Both the position numbers and the translations under genes were made by a program. From a virus, in IMG/VR virus record IMGVR_UViG_3300008954_000110, positions 1 through 40,283 of that record: a stretch of 40,283 nucleotides of DNA. The stretch is one strand, 5' to 3'. The notes under the pieces are model-generated. The model made no database searches. It had not been told where the DNA came from and saw only the letters and a program-made list of their open reading frames with translations. This document shows positions 17,048 through 25,770 of this stretch, in pieces. How positions within the stretch are numbered: position 1 is the stretch's first letter; every line of letters begins with the position of its first letter.

Positions 17048-18679
17048 ATGAGCGAGTTTGGAGCTGGTTTAGCACAGGGCGTCGGGCAGGGCATTGGGCC
17101 TGCGATGCAACGGGCGCAGGATCAGAGGCGTTGGCGCGAGCAGGCGGACTTCCAGCGCGAGCAGGCCGACCGTCAGCATGCTCTATCGGAGCGCCAGTTG
17201 GCCTCGCAAGAGAAGAGTGCGCTTGCCCTGGCCGACTATCGCACTCGGTCGGCTGACATCCAAGCGGAACAGGCGGGCGAGACCCGGAGGTCGAACATAG
17301 TGAAAGAGGGTCTGTCCCGCGACCAACTCGCGCTTGACACGCGAGCGCAATCCGCAAAGGAGGAGAGGGAGGAGCGACAGCACGCTTTCGCCGTCCACAC
17401 TCAGGAAGGGCGGCAGGCTTTGGGGGAAAGAAAGCTCGGCCTCGAAAGGGAGGTCCACGAGTCGGGCAAGGAAGGGCGTGAGGCACAAACCGATCTCTTG
17501 AAAGCCCAAGCCATGGACAAGAGAGCGGACGCGGAGGTGGCGGGTGATCGCGCCGCAGCCGAAACGAAGGAGGCCGGTGCCAGAGCTGATTTGGCGTTGG
17601 CGCAGTTAGAGCAGATAAGAGGTGAGCCCACTCACGCGGAACGCCGTGCGGAAAGGTTGCGCGATCAGGCGAGCGAGGGCATCCAGGTCGCAATCGAAGA
17701 GTACAGGGCCCGCGCCAGGGCGGAGGGGCAGGAAGTCAAAACTGGGTTCAAGGAAATGCAGAACCTGCTCCAGAACGTGCTGGCCGGAGGGATGCTGCGG
17801 GCCCAAGGGGGCGAGGACATTGGGAAGAGACTGGCTGAAACCCTGGCGGCTCAGTACCACCAAGAGCATGGGGCAATTACTCCAGAGGTCGCCAGGCTTG
17901 CCGACCAGATCCAGAGAGTCTACGAAGGTTACGCCGGGGACGGTGCGGCCACGATGGCTATCGTTGAACGCGCCATGACGCAGGGCAGGACTGAGGTCGA
18001 GACGTTCCTTAAAAACCATTCCCGACTTACTGGAGAGATGGACAAGATCTCGCACCTACTGATGGCCCGGCCCGACATGGCCTTGGCTGACCGCGAACGA
18101 CATCTCCTCAGAGTTAGCGAGATCTCTCAGGAGTTGAGAGATGACCGGGCGGCCATGGGTGCCCCGTCTCAGATCGCGACTCGGGTGTTGCTTGAGGCGA
18201 AGAAGGCGAGGGAGCAGAAGATTGCGGACGCTATCGCCCAATCGCAACCGGATCAGTCCGCTGCCCTGGCCGCGATCAATGAGGTTGAGCGGGCCGTCGG
18301 CAAAATGCCCAAGGCGCTGATACGGAACGTCCGGTATCAGGACGCGAACGGCAACACTTGGAAGTGGCATGAGGATGTCGATACAGAGGAGTTCCTAGAT
18401 GTCCTGGCGCAACCCGACCAGATCGCGGCTCTCGCCCGCATCCACACGCAGCGCACTCCACCGGGAAGCGCGGCGGGGATGAGGAAACTCACTGCCGAGG
18501 ATGCACTGAGATTGTTGATCAGTGTCGGTGCTGACAAGTTCCCCAACAAGGAGAAGATCTTCCAAGGGGACTTCGAGGCTGCCTACGGGGCAGAGTTCGA
18601 CGACATCGAGGGATTCGGTCTCCAGTTCTCTTTCGTGAACATATTCAAGGATCCGTTGCTCGTCCGCACCGGGAGGTGA
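17048..18679 (+). CDS. Internal virion protein, long coiled coil
   Basis: A 543-aa protein 4 bases after the gp14-like gene. Residues about 15-190 are almost continuous Gln/Arg/Glu/Ala coiled coil (RRWREQADFQREQADRQ), followed by helical domains and a more globular C-terminus (EDALRLLISVGADKFPNKEK). It matches the place and character of gp15-type ejection proteins that help move DNA across the cell envelope. Signal peptide and membrane segments are absent. Confidence 0.65.
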   Translation: MSEFGAGLAQGVGQGIGPAMQRAQDQRRWREQADFQREQADRQHALSERQLASQEKSALALADYRTRSADIQAEQAGETRRSNIVKEGLSRDQLALDTRAQSAKEEREERQHAFAVHTQEGRQALGERKLGLEREVHESGKEGREAQTDLLKAQAMDKRADAEVAGDRAAAETKEAGARADLALAQLEQIRGEPTHAERRAERLRDQASEGIQVAIEEYRARARAEGQEVKTGFKEMQNLLQNVLAGGMLRAQGGEDIGKRLAETLAAQYHQEHGAITPEVARLADQIQRVYEGYAGDGAATMAIVERAMTQGRTEVETFLKNHSRLTGEMDKISHLLMARPDMALADRERHLLRVSEISQELRDDRAAMGAPSQIATRVLLEAKKAREQKIADAIAQSQPDQSAALAAINEVERAVGKMPKALIRNVRYQDANGNTWKWHEDVDTEEFLDVLAQPDQIAALARIHTQRTPPGSAAGMRKLTAEDALRLLISVGADKFPNKEKIFQGDFEAAYGAEFDDIEGFGLQFSFVNIFKDPLLVRTGR

Positions 18680-18682
18680 CCC

Positions 18683-19594
18683 ATGCCAGACCCACTCGAT
18701 CTGATAACCGGCGCGTACATGCAGCAGAGCGCACAGCCGGGGTCTTTGCCTCTCTTCCCGTCTCTTGGTGGGCAGCAGGCCCCGTCGCCCACTGGTGGTG
18801 GCAGGCAGGCTCAGACTCCTTCGCCGGAGCAGGGGACGGCACAGCTCGGCCCCGCGATGATGACTCCGCCGACGCCCACGCCGGAAGTGCAGCCGTTGCC
18901 GGACATCTTCAATCGTCCGATTCAGGTCGCTGCTCCGCAGGCCCCGTTCCAGCCCGAACCACCGCCACCGCCGCCGCCACCGGCCCCGGCAGCCCCTTCA
19001 CCGAATGCGATCAACCAGGCGCTCGCTCTTATCGGGATCCTCGGTGGGCTCCAGCAGACGGGGATGAACCCATTGTTCAACACCTTCGGGGTGGAGGGGA
19101 TGGTCTCCGCCCCGCCGGGCGCGTACACGGGTGGCGGTCAGCCGCTGCTCCCTCTGGCTGGGGAATACACGGGTGGGCACCCGGGCAATTGGCTCGGCAC
19201 CGGATACTGGTCAGGTGGAAACTTGGGCTTCGGGAGTGGGAAATGGGGGGGGGCGGGGGCGCCAGAGTATGGTACGAACTATGGTTGGGGCGGCACAGGC
19301 GTCGGTTTCAACCCATGGCTCTACGGCGCCTCCGGCGAGCACCCGAACCCCGGGTCGCAGCCATGGAGTACTTGGGAGCAGGCGATGCAGACGGTCCTCA
19401 ATAGTTTGGCTCCGTCGCTACAGGCCCTCGCCCCTGTGCAGACGCTGTTCAGTTCGCCGTTCGCAACACTCGGCAGTTCTGGGGCACCCGGATGGTGGGA
19501 CCCAGCGCCCAACTACCAACTCGCCGTGAATGACCCGCTGGTTAACGCCGCTATAACCGCGTTGTCCCAGTACGCGACAACACCAGGGGTGTAA
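18683..19594 (+). CDS. Pro/Gly-rich virion protein
   Basis: A 303-aa protein with GGGAGG before the ATG. Residues about 60-115 are Pro-rich with a PPPPPPPPAPAAP run; residues about 145-225 are Gly/Tyr/Trp-rich (NLGFGSGKWGGAGAPEYG). Such low complexity suggests a flexible linker or filling protein inside the virion. It lies between two likely ejection proteins. Family not recognised; the rightward operon continues 1 base after its stop. Confidence 0.65.
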   Translation: MPDPLDLITGAYMQQSAQPGSLPLFPSLGGQQAPSPTGGGRQAQTPSPEQGTAQLGPAMMTPPTPTPEVQPLPDIFNRPIQVAAPQAPFQPEPPPPPPPPAPAAPSPNAINQALALIGILGGLQQTGMNPLFNTFGVEGMVSAPPGAYTGGGQPLLPLAGEYTGGHPGNWLGTGYWSGGNLGFGSGKWGGAGAPEYGTNYGWGGTGVGFNPWLYGASGEHPNPGSQPWSTWEQAMQTVLNSLAPSLQALAPVQTLFSSPFATLGSSGAPGWWDPAPNYQLAVNDPLVNAAITALSQYATTPGV

Positions 19595-19595
19595 C

Positions 19596-22500
19596 GTGCC
19601 GCCACTCGGACCAGGAGGGCTCCTTCGCCCATCAACCGTGTACTCGGGGGCATCCTCTCTCCCCGGGTTGCCGGGCCTCGCGCAGTTACCGAGGCTCGGC
19701 GGCGGCGGGCAACAAGCGTCACAGCTTGCTCCGTACCTGCCGGGCGCGGCGGAAGTCTCGCGTCAGATGCAGGAGATGGAGGAGGACAAGCCCTGGTGGC
19801 AGGAACTCCTTGAGGTTCCCGACGAGATCCTCTTCGGGCAGATGCTCAAGGCGACGTTAGCCGCCGTGGACAAGGAGCCGCTGGAGGGCATCTGGGATGT
19901 ATTTCGGAAGAACCCCCTGATGCAGATAATCGACATGGTGCTGCCGGGTCAGCCGCTTACTGGCGACGATGTCCGGTTCACGGACGTTCGGAAGGCGTGG
20001 GGGGGGACTGACGTTGACGAGGGCTGGGGAAACTTCTTCATCAACCTCGCGGGCGAGATACTGACCGACCCCACGTCATACATCTCGTTTGGGGCAAGCG
20101 CGCCGTTCAAGGCCGTAGGGACGGGGGGCCGGGGTCTCACGGCAGTGGGCAAGCGGACAGGCGACCTCGTCGAGAACGCCCGCTATCAGAAGTGGCTAAT
20201 TGACTCGCAGCGCAGGGGGCGGGCACCCCGAGGCGTTGATGCCGGTGCCCCCGTCTTCCCCTGGGAGCAGGCGGGCCCCAGCCCCTCAGGCAGGCTTGCG
20301 GAGTTGGGCGTTTCTCGCCCCCTGGCCTCCGGCCCGGCGGAGAAGGCTATCCCCTTCGCAGAAGCGATAGACCGTGGCGCCCGGCACATGGCGGTGTTCC
20401 GCGTGCCCTTAACCAAGCGCGGGTGGATCGTCCCCACGCCGAAGTCCATGGATCTTCGGCTGGCCCGGGGCCTTGAGCGGTGGGGCAACTTCTTGAACAC
20501 CTCGCCGCTGACTAAGCCCTTGGTCACGGGGTTCTCGCGGCGCGGGGCACCGGGCATAGGCGCGACCGATGGGCGTACGGCTGCGGACGCAGCGGAGATC
20601 CGAGGCTACGTTGGTGACGTGCTTGCTACGGGCGAGGAACTCGACGAGTCCTGGCGCCGCCCATTCATGGAAATGATGAACTGGATGGTCCGCCAGGAGT
20701 ACGGCAAGCAGGCGCTCGAGGACACTCGCGTCCAACAGTTCATCACCACCATCTCCGAGTTGCCGCCGTCAGCAATAGACGACATGGGCAACATCTCCAA
20801 GGTGTTGCAGGAGGGTGTCGGTCACCTCAAGGCACTGAGTCGGGCCCAGCGTTCTCACAAGAACAGCCCGATGTACCGGGACTTGCTTCGGGCAGCGAGG
20901 GAGGGTGACGCTCAAGCGGCGAACTACCTCCATAGCAAGGGGCTCCCCCTGATCAATCCGGCGTCCGGCCTGATCGACGATGCGGTCTACGACATGCACG
21001 GCCTGATCAAGCGGGAGGGGATCGAATTGCCCGACCCCCGCGGGGCGGTGAGCAGGGACCGGCAACTGTACGAAGCGATGCCAGACGCGGCTACGCCCGG
21101 CATGGTCGAGCGCGGCGGACCTGGCGCGGCGATACCCGACCCGTCGAAGGAGGTGCTGGAGGCCGGTGCTGCTCAGTTCGGCAAGTTGGTCGGAGACATC
21201 AAGGCGGAGTACGGCGACGAGGCGATGGAGGCGTTCGTCAACCTCGGAGTACATGGCCGTACGCTGATGGAGAAACTCGGAGTAAGGGAGGTGGGTCAGG
21301 GGATCCTCAACCAGCTCACAGAGAACTACTTCCCACGCGAACTGACATCGCAGGTGAAGCAGGTGCTCCACGACCAGTTCATGGATCGCATCCCGGCAGC
21401 CAGCGGGGCGTCACGCGCCTTTATCGAAAAGCACTTCTTCCAGCAGGGCCGGACGATCACCGACCTTACGACGTGGCAGGCCAACCAACTCTTCTACCAT
21501 CTGGGGAACCCGACCACGGGTGGCATCCCGATCAAGGAGTTCCAGGAGTCGATGGAAGCTGGGGCGAGGGCCCTGGAGGCCAAGATCTTCGACAAGAAGT
21601 TCCTGCGTGGTCTCAAGAAGTTGGCGAAGACGGACGAGTCGGCAGAGCAGGCTTGGGAGTTTTTTAACACCAACCCGTTCACGGCTTGGATGCGCCGCAT
21701 CGAGCAGTCGGGCATCGCGATGTCCAACCGGGAGATGTTCAAGCATCTCCTCCATGCAGACAGTCCCCTGATCAAGTCGGAGCACACGCTACGGGAGGCG
21801 ACGGAGTTGTCCGCCAAGGGCGAACTGCCGCTGCGACCTGGCCGAGTGCGAATCTTGGTCACAGGGTCGGGTCGCCAGTTGGGCGGTGCCCTGGAAAAGC
21901 CCGGAGAGATTGCTGCGCTGGGCGCCCACAACCAGAACGCCGCTCGCATGCACATCGCCCGGCAGGCCTCCCGGGACGCGGCAATGCGGGAGTTGGCGGA
22001 CAGCAAGTTGACGGTGGACGAACTCATCTCTCAGATCGACGACACCCTGGTGGATGCGATCCCTCTTCAGTTGGAGCGTGTCGCCCCCGTCGCGGAGTCG
22101 CTGGAGGAGTCCCTTACTTACGGGGTCGTGTACCACAAGGAACTGAAGCGCCAGTTGTCCGAGCTCCAGAACATGGCGCTCGCGAACAAGGATGCCCGCG
22201 ATGCGTTGCGGCAGTTGGTCAAGAGGGACGAACTCATCTCCGACCCGGAGATGATTGGCGCCCTCGACGAGTTGCTGGATGTTCTGGACTTGCCCCCGGC
22301 GACGGGCAAGGTGCCCAAAGCCGAAGCAAAGAAACTCGGGCGTGAAGACCTGAGGGTGTCGGAGTCCTCCGTAGCGGGGGATTCCGCCCACAGCGCCCGC
22401 ATCGAGGATGTCCGTGGCCGATATCCAGATGATGCGGAGATGGCGCTGGCTGCGGCCCGGGAGCAGGGCGCCGAACTTGCAGACATCTCGACCTCCGGCG

Positions 22501-24785
22501 CGGCTCGCCTTGAACAGATCCGCAACTGGAAGCACGCTCTCGAACCTGCCATGCGTGAGGAGATGGACATACTCCTTCACCGCATGCGAGACCTCCGGCG
22601 GCGAAGGAATGAACAGGAGGCCTCCCTCAAGGAGTTACGCCGCGAACTGCGCGAGATGCGGACGAATGCGAGGGCGGAGATAAGCGGCGCCCGCAAGGAG
22701 GCGTACAAGGCCAAGTTGGAGGTGTGGGGTAACGCCCGCGTCCGCCAGAGGGAGGCCGACCTAAGGAAGCAACTGCGCAGAGAACGCATTCACGAAGAGA
22801 CCGCCCGGAAGTTTACTGGCAACGACCTCGACCAGGAGGCTGCTCTCAACAAGATCCACGCAGAGCGCGGCGTGATGCCACTCGACGAGCTGCGTGCGGA
22901 CCACCCAGAGCACTACCGCAAACTTGTGGAGAGGACGCCTGACGCCCGGGTGGTAGAGATGGACGCGGATGTCTATCAGTCGGTCTGGGGTGACCGGGGC
23001 GTATTCGAAAACCTGCGGCGCCCCGACGCTTGGGGGGACAAGGCGTTCTTCAAATGGCTCGACCAGAACACCACCTGGTGGAAGATGTGGACGCTCCTCC
23101 CGGCTGTGAAGGGCGTCCCGCTCTTCTTGAACACGCGGGCCCGCGACTACATGTCGAACATGGCGTTGCTGTGGCAGCAGGATGCGAGCCTCGGACGCGC
23201 AGCGCAACTCGCGAGGACCGGCTTGGGCGAGTTAGGGACGCTGCCTCTCCAGCGCAAGTTGGGCATGAATCGCAGTACGGGGTTCTCCCACGCCGGTAGG
23301 CAAGCGGCCAAGGTGTCTCGCGCCGTCCGGCAGATGGCGGCGGGGAAAATGCGGCCCGAGATGGCTGGTGGCGCGGGGTTCCGTGGGGCCGGTCGCGCTC
23401 GCACCGTAGATCCCGAGACTTGGCTGGAGACTCCCGGGGCGGGATTGGGAGTGACGGACGATGTGGACGCCCTGTCTGACACCATCGAGTGGACGCTGAC
23501 AAACGGCGAGAAGCAGTCCATCTCTGTTGGGGGGCTGGTCGAGAAACTACAGTCCCGCGGGCTGCTCGACTCGTCATACGTCCGCGACGAGATCTTCCAG
23601 GCGCAGGGCGAGGTCCTCCTGATGGCGGCGAAGGCTCAGGGCAAGGGGCTGGCGAAGGCCCGCGCCGCCCTCCAAGGCATAATGCCTCCGCTGCTCCCAG
23701 GGGCCAAATCCAAGGCCGGGCAGAACCCTCTCAATAAGTCAGGCTTTGAGACCGCCCAACTGCTGGACAACAACTCAAAGATCACGGGGGTGATGGTGGC
23801 GCTCGAAAATGGGCACACCTTGGACGAGGCCATAGACCTGACGCGGGCATGGTCGTACGACCCCCGCAAGGGACTGACCAACTTCGAGCGCACCAAACTC
23901 CGCCGCGTCATCCCGTTCTATGCGTGGTCTAAGTTCGCGGTTCGGTCCCAGGTCCAAGCCTACTTCACCCGCCCTGGCACGGTGACCGCTTGGGAGAAGT
24001 TGCGGGACAGCGCGGACAAGATGATCGGGATGTCTCCGGCGGAGCGCGAGCTCGCCGTACCCGACTTCATCAACTCGCAGTTCGGAGTCCCGTACCGCCG
24101 AGATGAAAACGGCAACCCAGAGTTCGCCATGTTTGGCGGCTACTTCCCAGTGGGGGACATCGCCCGCATCGTCCACTCGCTGGACGAGATGAGCAAGTCT
24201 GGGAGTGCGGGGACGGGGGTTGTGCGAGGCGCCGCCCACTACGTTGGCGAGAACGTCCACCCCTACATCAAGGCGCCGGTGGAGACGATCTTCAACTACA
24301 GCACTTTCAACCAGAGGGAGTTGGAGTTGTACCCTGGGCAGCCGACCGAGATGTTCGGCATAGAGATGTCGCGCAAGGCGCGGCACATGCTCAGGGTTGT
24401 CCGCGTGGGCAACGAGGTTGACAAGTTGTGGCCGGTATCCAACAAGCAGGCCACCGCACTACTGGCGGCCCGGACACCCGGCACGGTTGACCCGTCCAGC
24501 ATGGGGAGGAAGTTCTGGGAATCCGCGTTGAACCCGATGCCGCGCACGCGCACAGCAGACGTGGACAAGGCGATGACCTACAAGTTGGCGCAAGCCGAGA
24601 GGCAAGAGGGGCTCTTGCGAGGCCAGTTGCGTAAGGCCCTGGAACACCCAGAACGCCGTGGGTCGGGCAAGGCACCGGAGGTGCTTCGACAGCTCCTTGC
24701 CCAGGAGATGGCGAGGATCAAGTACATCCAGGACCAGCAGCGGGAGAGGGCCTCGCGGGCTCTGATGAGAGGACGGGCGACGTGA
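19596..24785 (+). CDS. Very large ejection-type internal virion protein
   Basis: A 1729-aa protein starting at GTG one base after the previous stop. Largely alpha-helical, with a basic coiled coil at about residues 996-1065 (RRRRNEQEASLKELRRELRE) and a conserved-looking VIPFYAWSKFAVRSQVQAYF segment near 1437-1456 of the kind found in large phage polyvalent/ejection proteins. Position and size parallel T7 gp16 (1318 aa). I could not find a clear transglycosylase motif, so any cell-wall-cutting role is unproven. The last residues are basic. It overlaps the holin-like gene as GTGA. Confidence 0.75.
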   Translation: MPPLGPGGLLRPSTVYSGASSLPGLPGLAQLPRLGGGGQQASQLAPYLPGAAEVSRQMQEMEEDKPWWQELLEVPDEILFGQMLKATLAAVDKEPLEGIWDVFRKNPLMQIIDMVLPGQPLTGDDVRFTDVRKAWGGTDVDEGWGNFFINLAGEILTDPTSYISFGASAPFKAVGTGGRGLTAVGKRTGDLVENARYQKWLIDSQRRGRAPRGVDAGAPVFPWEQAGPSPSGRLAELGVSRPLASGPAEKAIPFAEAIDRGARHMAVFRVPLTKRGWIVPTPKSMDLRLARGLERWGNFLNTSPLTKPLVTGFSRRGAPGIGATDGRTAADAAEIRGYVGDVLATGEELDESWRRPFMEMMNWMVRQEYGKQALEDTRVQQFITTISELPPSAIDDMGNISKVLQEGVGHLKALSRAQRSHKNSPMYRDLLRAAREGDAQAANYLHSKGLPLINPASGLIDDAVYDMHGLIKREGIELPDPRGAVSRDRQLYEAMPDAATPGMVERGGPGAAIPDPSKEVLEAGAAQFGKLVGDIKAEYGDEAMEAFVNLGVHGRTLMEKLGVREVGQGILNQLTENYFPRELTSQVKQVLHDQFMDRIPAASGASRAFIEKHFFQQGRTITDLTTWQANQLFYHLGNPTTGGIPIKEFQESMEAGARALEAKIFDKKFLRGLKKLAKTDESAEQAWEFFNTNPFTAWMRRIEQSGIAMSNREMFKHLLHADSPLIKSEHTLREATELSAKGELPLRPGRVRILVTGSGRQLGGALEKPGEIAALGAHNQNAARMHIARQASRDAAMRELADSKLTVDELISQIDDTLVDAIPLQLERVAPVAESLEESLTYGVVYHKELKRQLSELQNMALANKDARDALRQLVKRDELISDPEMIGALDELLDVLDLPPATGKVPKAEAKKLGREDLRVSESSVAGDSAHSARIEDVRGRYPDDAEMALAAAREQGAELADISTSGAARLEQIRNWKHALEPAMREEMDILLHRMRDLRRRRNEQEASLKELRRELREMRTNARAEISGARKEAYKAKLEVWGNARVRQREADLRKQLRRERIHEETARKFTGNDLDQEAALNKIHAERGVMPLDELRADHPEHYRKLVERTPDARVVEMDADVYQSVWGDRGVFENLRRPDAWGDKAFFKWLDQNTTWWKMWTLLPAVKGVPLFLNTRARDYMSNMALLWQQDASLGRAAQLARTGLGELGTLPLQRKLGMNRSTGFSHAGRQAAKVSRAVRQMAAGKMRPEMAGGAGFRGAGRARTVDPETWLETPGAGLGVTDDVDALSDTIEWTLTNGEKQSISVGGLVEKLQSRGLLDSSYVRDEIFQAQGEVLLMAAKAQGKGLAKARAALQGIMPPLLPGAKSKAGQNPLNKSGFETAQLLDNNSKITGVMVALENGHTLDEAIDLTRAWSYDPRKGLTNFERTKLRRVIPFYAWSKFAVRSQVQAYFTRPGTVTAWEKLRDSADKMIGMSPAERELAVPDFINSQFGVPYRRDENGNPEFAMFGGYFPVGDIARIVHSLDEMSKSGSAGTGVVRGAAHYVGENVHPYIKAPVETIFNYSTFNQRELELYPGQPTEMFGIEMSRKARHMLRVVRVGNEVDKLWPVSNKQATALLAARTPGTVDPSSMGRKFWESALNPMPRTRTADVDKAMTYKLAQAERQEGLLRGQLRKALEHPERRGSGKAPEVLRQLLAQEMARIKYIQDQQRERASRALMRGRAT

Positions 24786-24997
24786 CGAACGGCGATGCGG
24801 AGTTCCGGGGGGCCACCAAGGTCGAGATCTCTCACTTGCGAGAGCAGATCAAGGAGATCCGGTCGGACTTGAAGTCTATCTCTGACGGGCTGATCCAACT
24901 CGAGTCGTTCCGGTCCCGCGTCCTGGCGCTCGCCAGCGTCGGGGCGGGGTTGGCGACGTTGATCGTTCAGTTCGCGCTGAACAAGGTGGGGAGTTAA
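24782..24997 (+). CDS. XhlA/holin-like membrane protein
   Basis: A 71-aa protein starting at a GTG overlapping the previous stop. Residues about 14-45 are a charged coiled coil (KVEISHLREQIKEIRSDLKS) and about 47-66 a single membrane helix (VLALASVGAGLATLIVQFAL). This layout is that of XhlA-type haemolysin/holin accessory proteins, which work at the inner membrane in lysis. It heads a cluster of small membrane and lipoprotein genes. Confidence 0.7.
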   Translation: MTNGDAEFRGATKVEISHLREQIKEIRSDLKSISDGLIQLESFRSRVLALASVGAGLATLIVQFALNKVGS

Positions 24998-24999
24998 CC

Positions 25000-25185
25000 A
25001 TGAGGGCAATTTGGTCGGCCATCCTTCGGATGTTGGGTGTGCCCGAGACTGACCCGGTGGCCGACATCAAGAAGCGGGTCGGAGATGCAGAGCGCCGTGC
25101 GGGGGAGATGGAGCGGGTCACCCTGAGCTGGACGGCTGCCGACCTTTCGCCTCAAGACCTGAAGGACTTGGGGATCCGCAGGTGA
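25000..25185 (+). CDS. Small protein in lysis cluster
   Basis: A 61-aa protein 2 bases after the holin-like gene, with GGGGAG upstream of the ATG. The first 13 residues are hydrophobic/amphipathic (MRAIWSAILRMLG), the rest charged and helical. Not recognised. Its stop overlaps the next start as GTGA, so all three are probably translated together. Confidence 0.6.
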   Translation: MRAIWSAILRMLGVPETDPVADIKKRVGDAERRAGEMERVTLSWTAADLSPQDLKDLGIRR

Positions 25186-25406
25186 TTAGCGGCATCCTCC
25201 GGGCGTTCTTCTCCGCTCTCTTCCCCTTCCTGTTCAAGCCCAAGGAGAAAACTGTTGCCACGACATCTGATCAAGCTCCTCGCATTCTCCGCTACGACAT
25301 TTCTCGTGGCGTGCTTGAGCGGTTGCGTCGGAAGCGACTCTCCGAGGGTAGTCCTGGTCCCACCGATAATGTGGGTGGAGACCCCGACGGGTCCGGTGGT
25401 GAGTGA
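25182..25406 (+). CDS. Small membrane protein overlapping the lipoprotein gene
   Basis: A 74-aa ORF starting at a GTG in a GTGA overlap. Residues 2-18 are strongly hydrophobic (ISGILRAFFSALFPFLF), followed by a basic region and a Gly/Asp-rich tail. The lipoprotein gene is embedded from 25255 in the +1 frame, as in Rz/Rz1 spanin pairs, so this could be the inner-membrane partner. However, it is much shorter than a typical i-spanin and lacks a periplasmic coiled coil, so the assignment is weak. Confidence 0.45.
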   Translation: MISGILRAFFSALFPFLFKPKEKTVATTSDQAPRILRYDISRGVLERLRRKRLSEGSPGPTDNVGGDPDGSGGE

Positions 25407-25551
25407 CCTGATAAAGATTGGGCCTGAGGCGTACGCCAAGGTCTATGTTTTCAGCAAGGGGGAGTGGCAACTGTCCTCTGAGGAAGTGCGACTGCCGGAG
25501 GGCTACCTCCTGGTGCCTCCGCCCCCACATTCCGACAAGGAGGGGAACTGA
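25255..25551 (+). CDS. Small lipoprotein, candidate outer-membrane spanin
   Basis: A 98-aa precursor starting at TTG with a near-perfect AAGGAG 7 bases upstream, which strongly supports the rare start. The N-terminus is a lipoprotein signal (HLIKLLAFSATTFLVACLSGC) with a lipobox LSGC at 21-24; LVAC at 17-20 also fits. The mature part is about 75 aa with Pro-rich stretches, as in Rz1-type spanins that fuse the inner and outer membranes at lysis. Half of it is encoded within the previous ORF in another frame. Confidence 0.7.
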   Translation: MPRHLIKLLAFSATTFLVACLSGCVGSDSPRVVLVPPIMWVETPTGPVVSDLIKIGPEAYAKVYVFSKGEWQLSSEEVRLPEGYLLVPPPPHSDKEGN

Positions 25552-25769
25552 TGTGGAGTGCAATTAAGGGCCTGCTCGCCAGCAAGAAGGCGTTGGCCGC
25601 CGCCGCCGGAGTCATCGTCACACTGGTCGGCAAGCTCGGGATCCAACTGGACACGGATGCGTTGGTGGTGTTGATCAGCCCCATCGTCGCGTTCTGTATC
25701 GGGCAGGGGATTGCTGATAACGGCAAGGAGGCGGCGAAGGTGTCCGCGGACACCACAGCGTCGAGTTGA
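25551..25769 (+). CDS. Holin-like two-helix membrane protein
   Basis: A 72-aa protein whose ATG overlaps the lipoprotein stop (TGATG). It starts SAIKGLLASKKALAAAAGV, has two membrane segments (about 14-30 and 37-54) and ends with IGQGIADNGKEAAKV. This architecture, with a short soluble tail, is common in a small phage membrane protein family often annotated as holin. It would permeabilise the inner membrane. Confidence 0.7.
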   Translation: MWSAIKGLLASKKALAAAAGVIVTLVGKLGIQLDTDALVVLISPIVAFCIGQGIADNGKEAAKVSADTTASS

Positions 25770-25770
25770 C

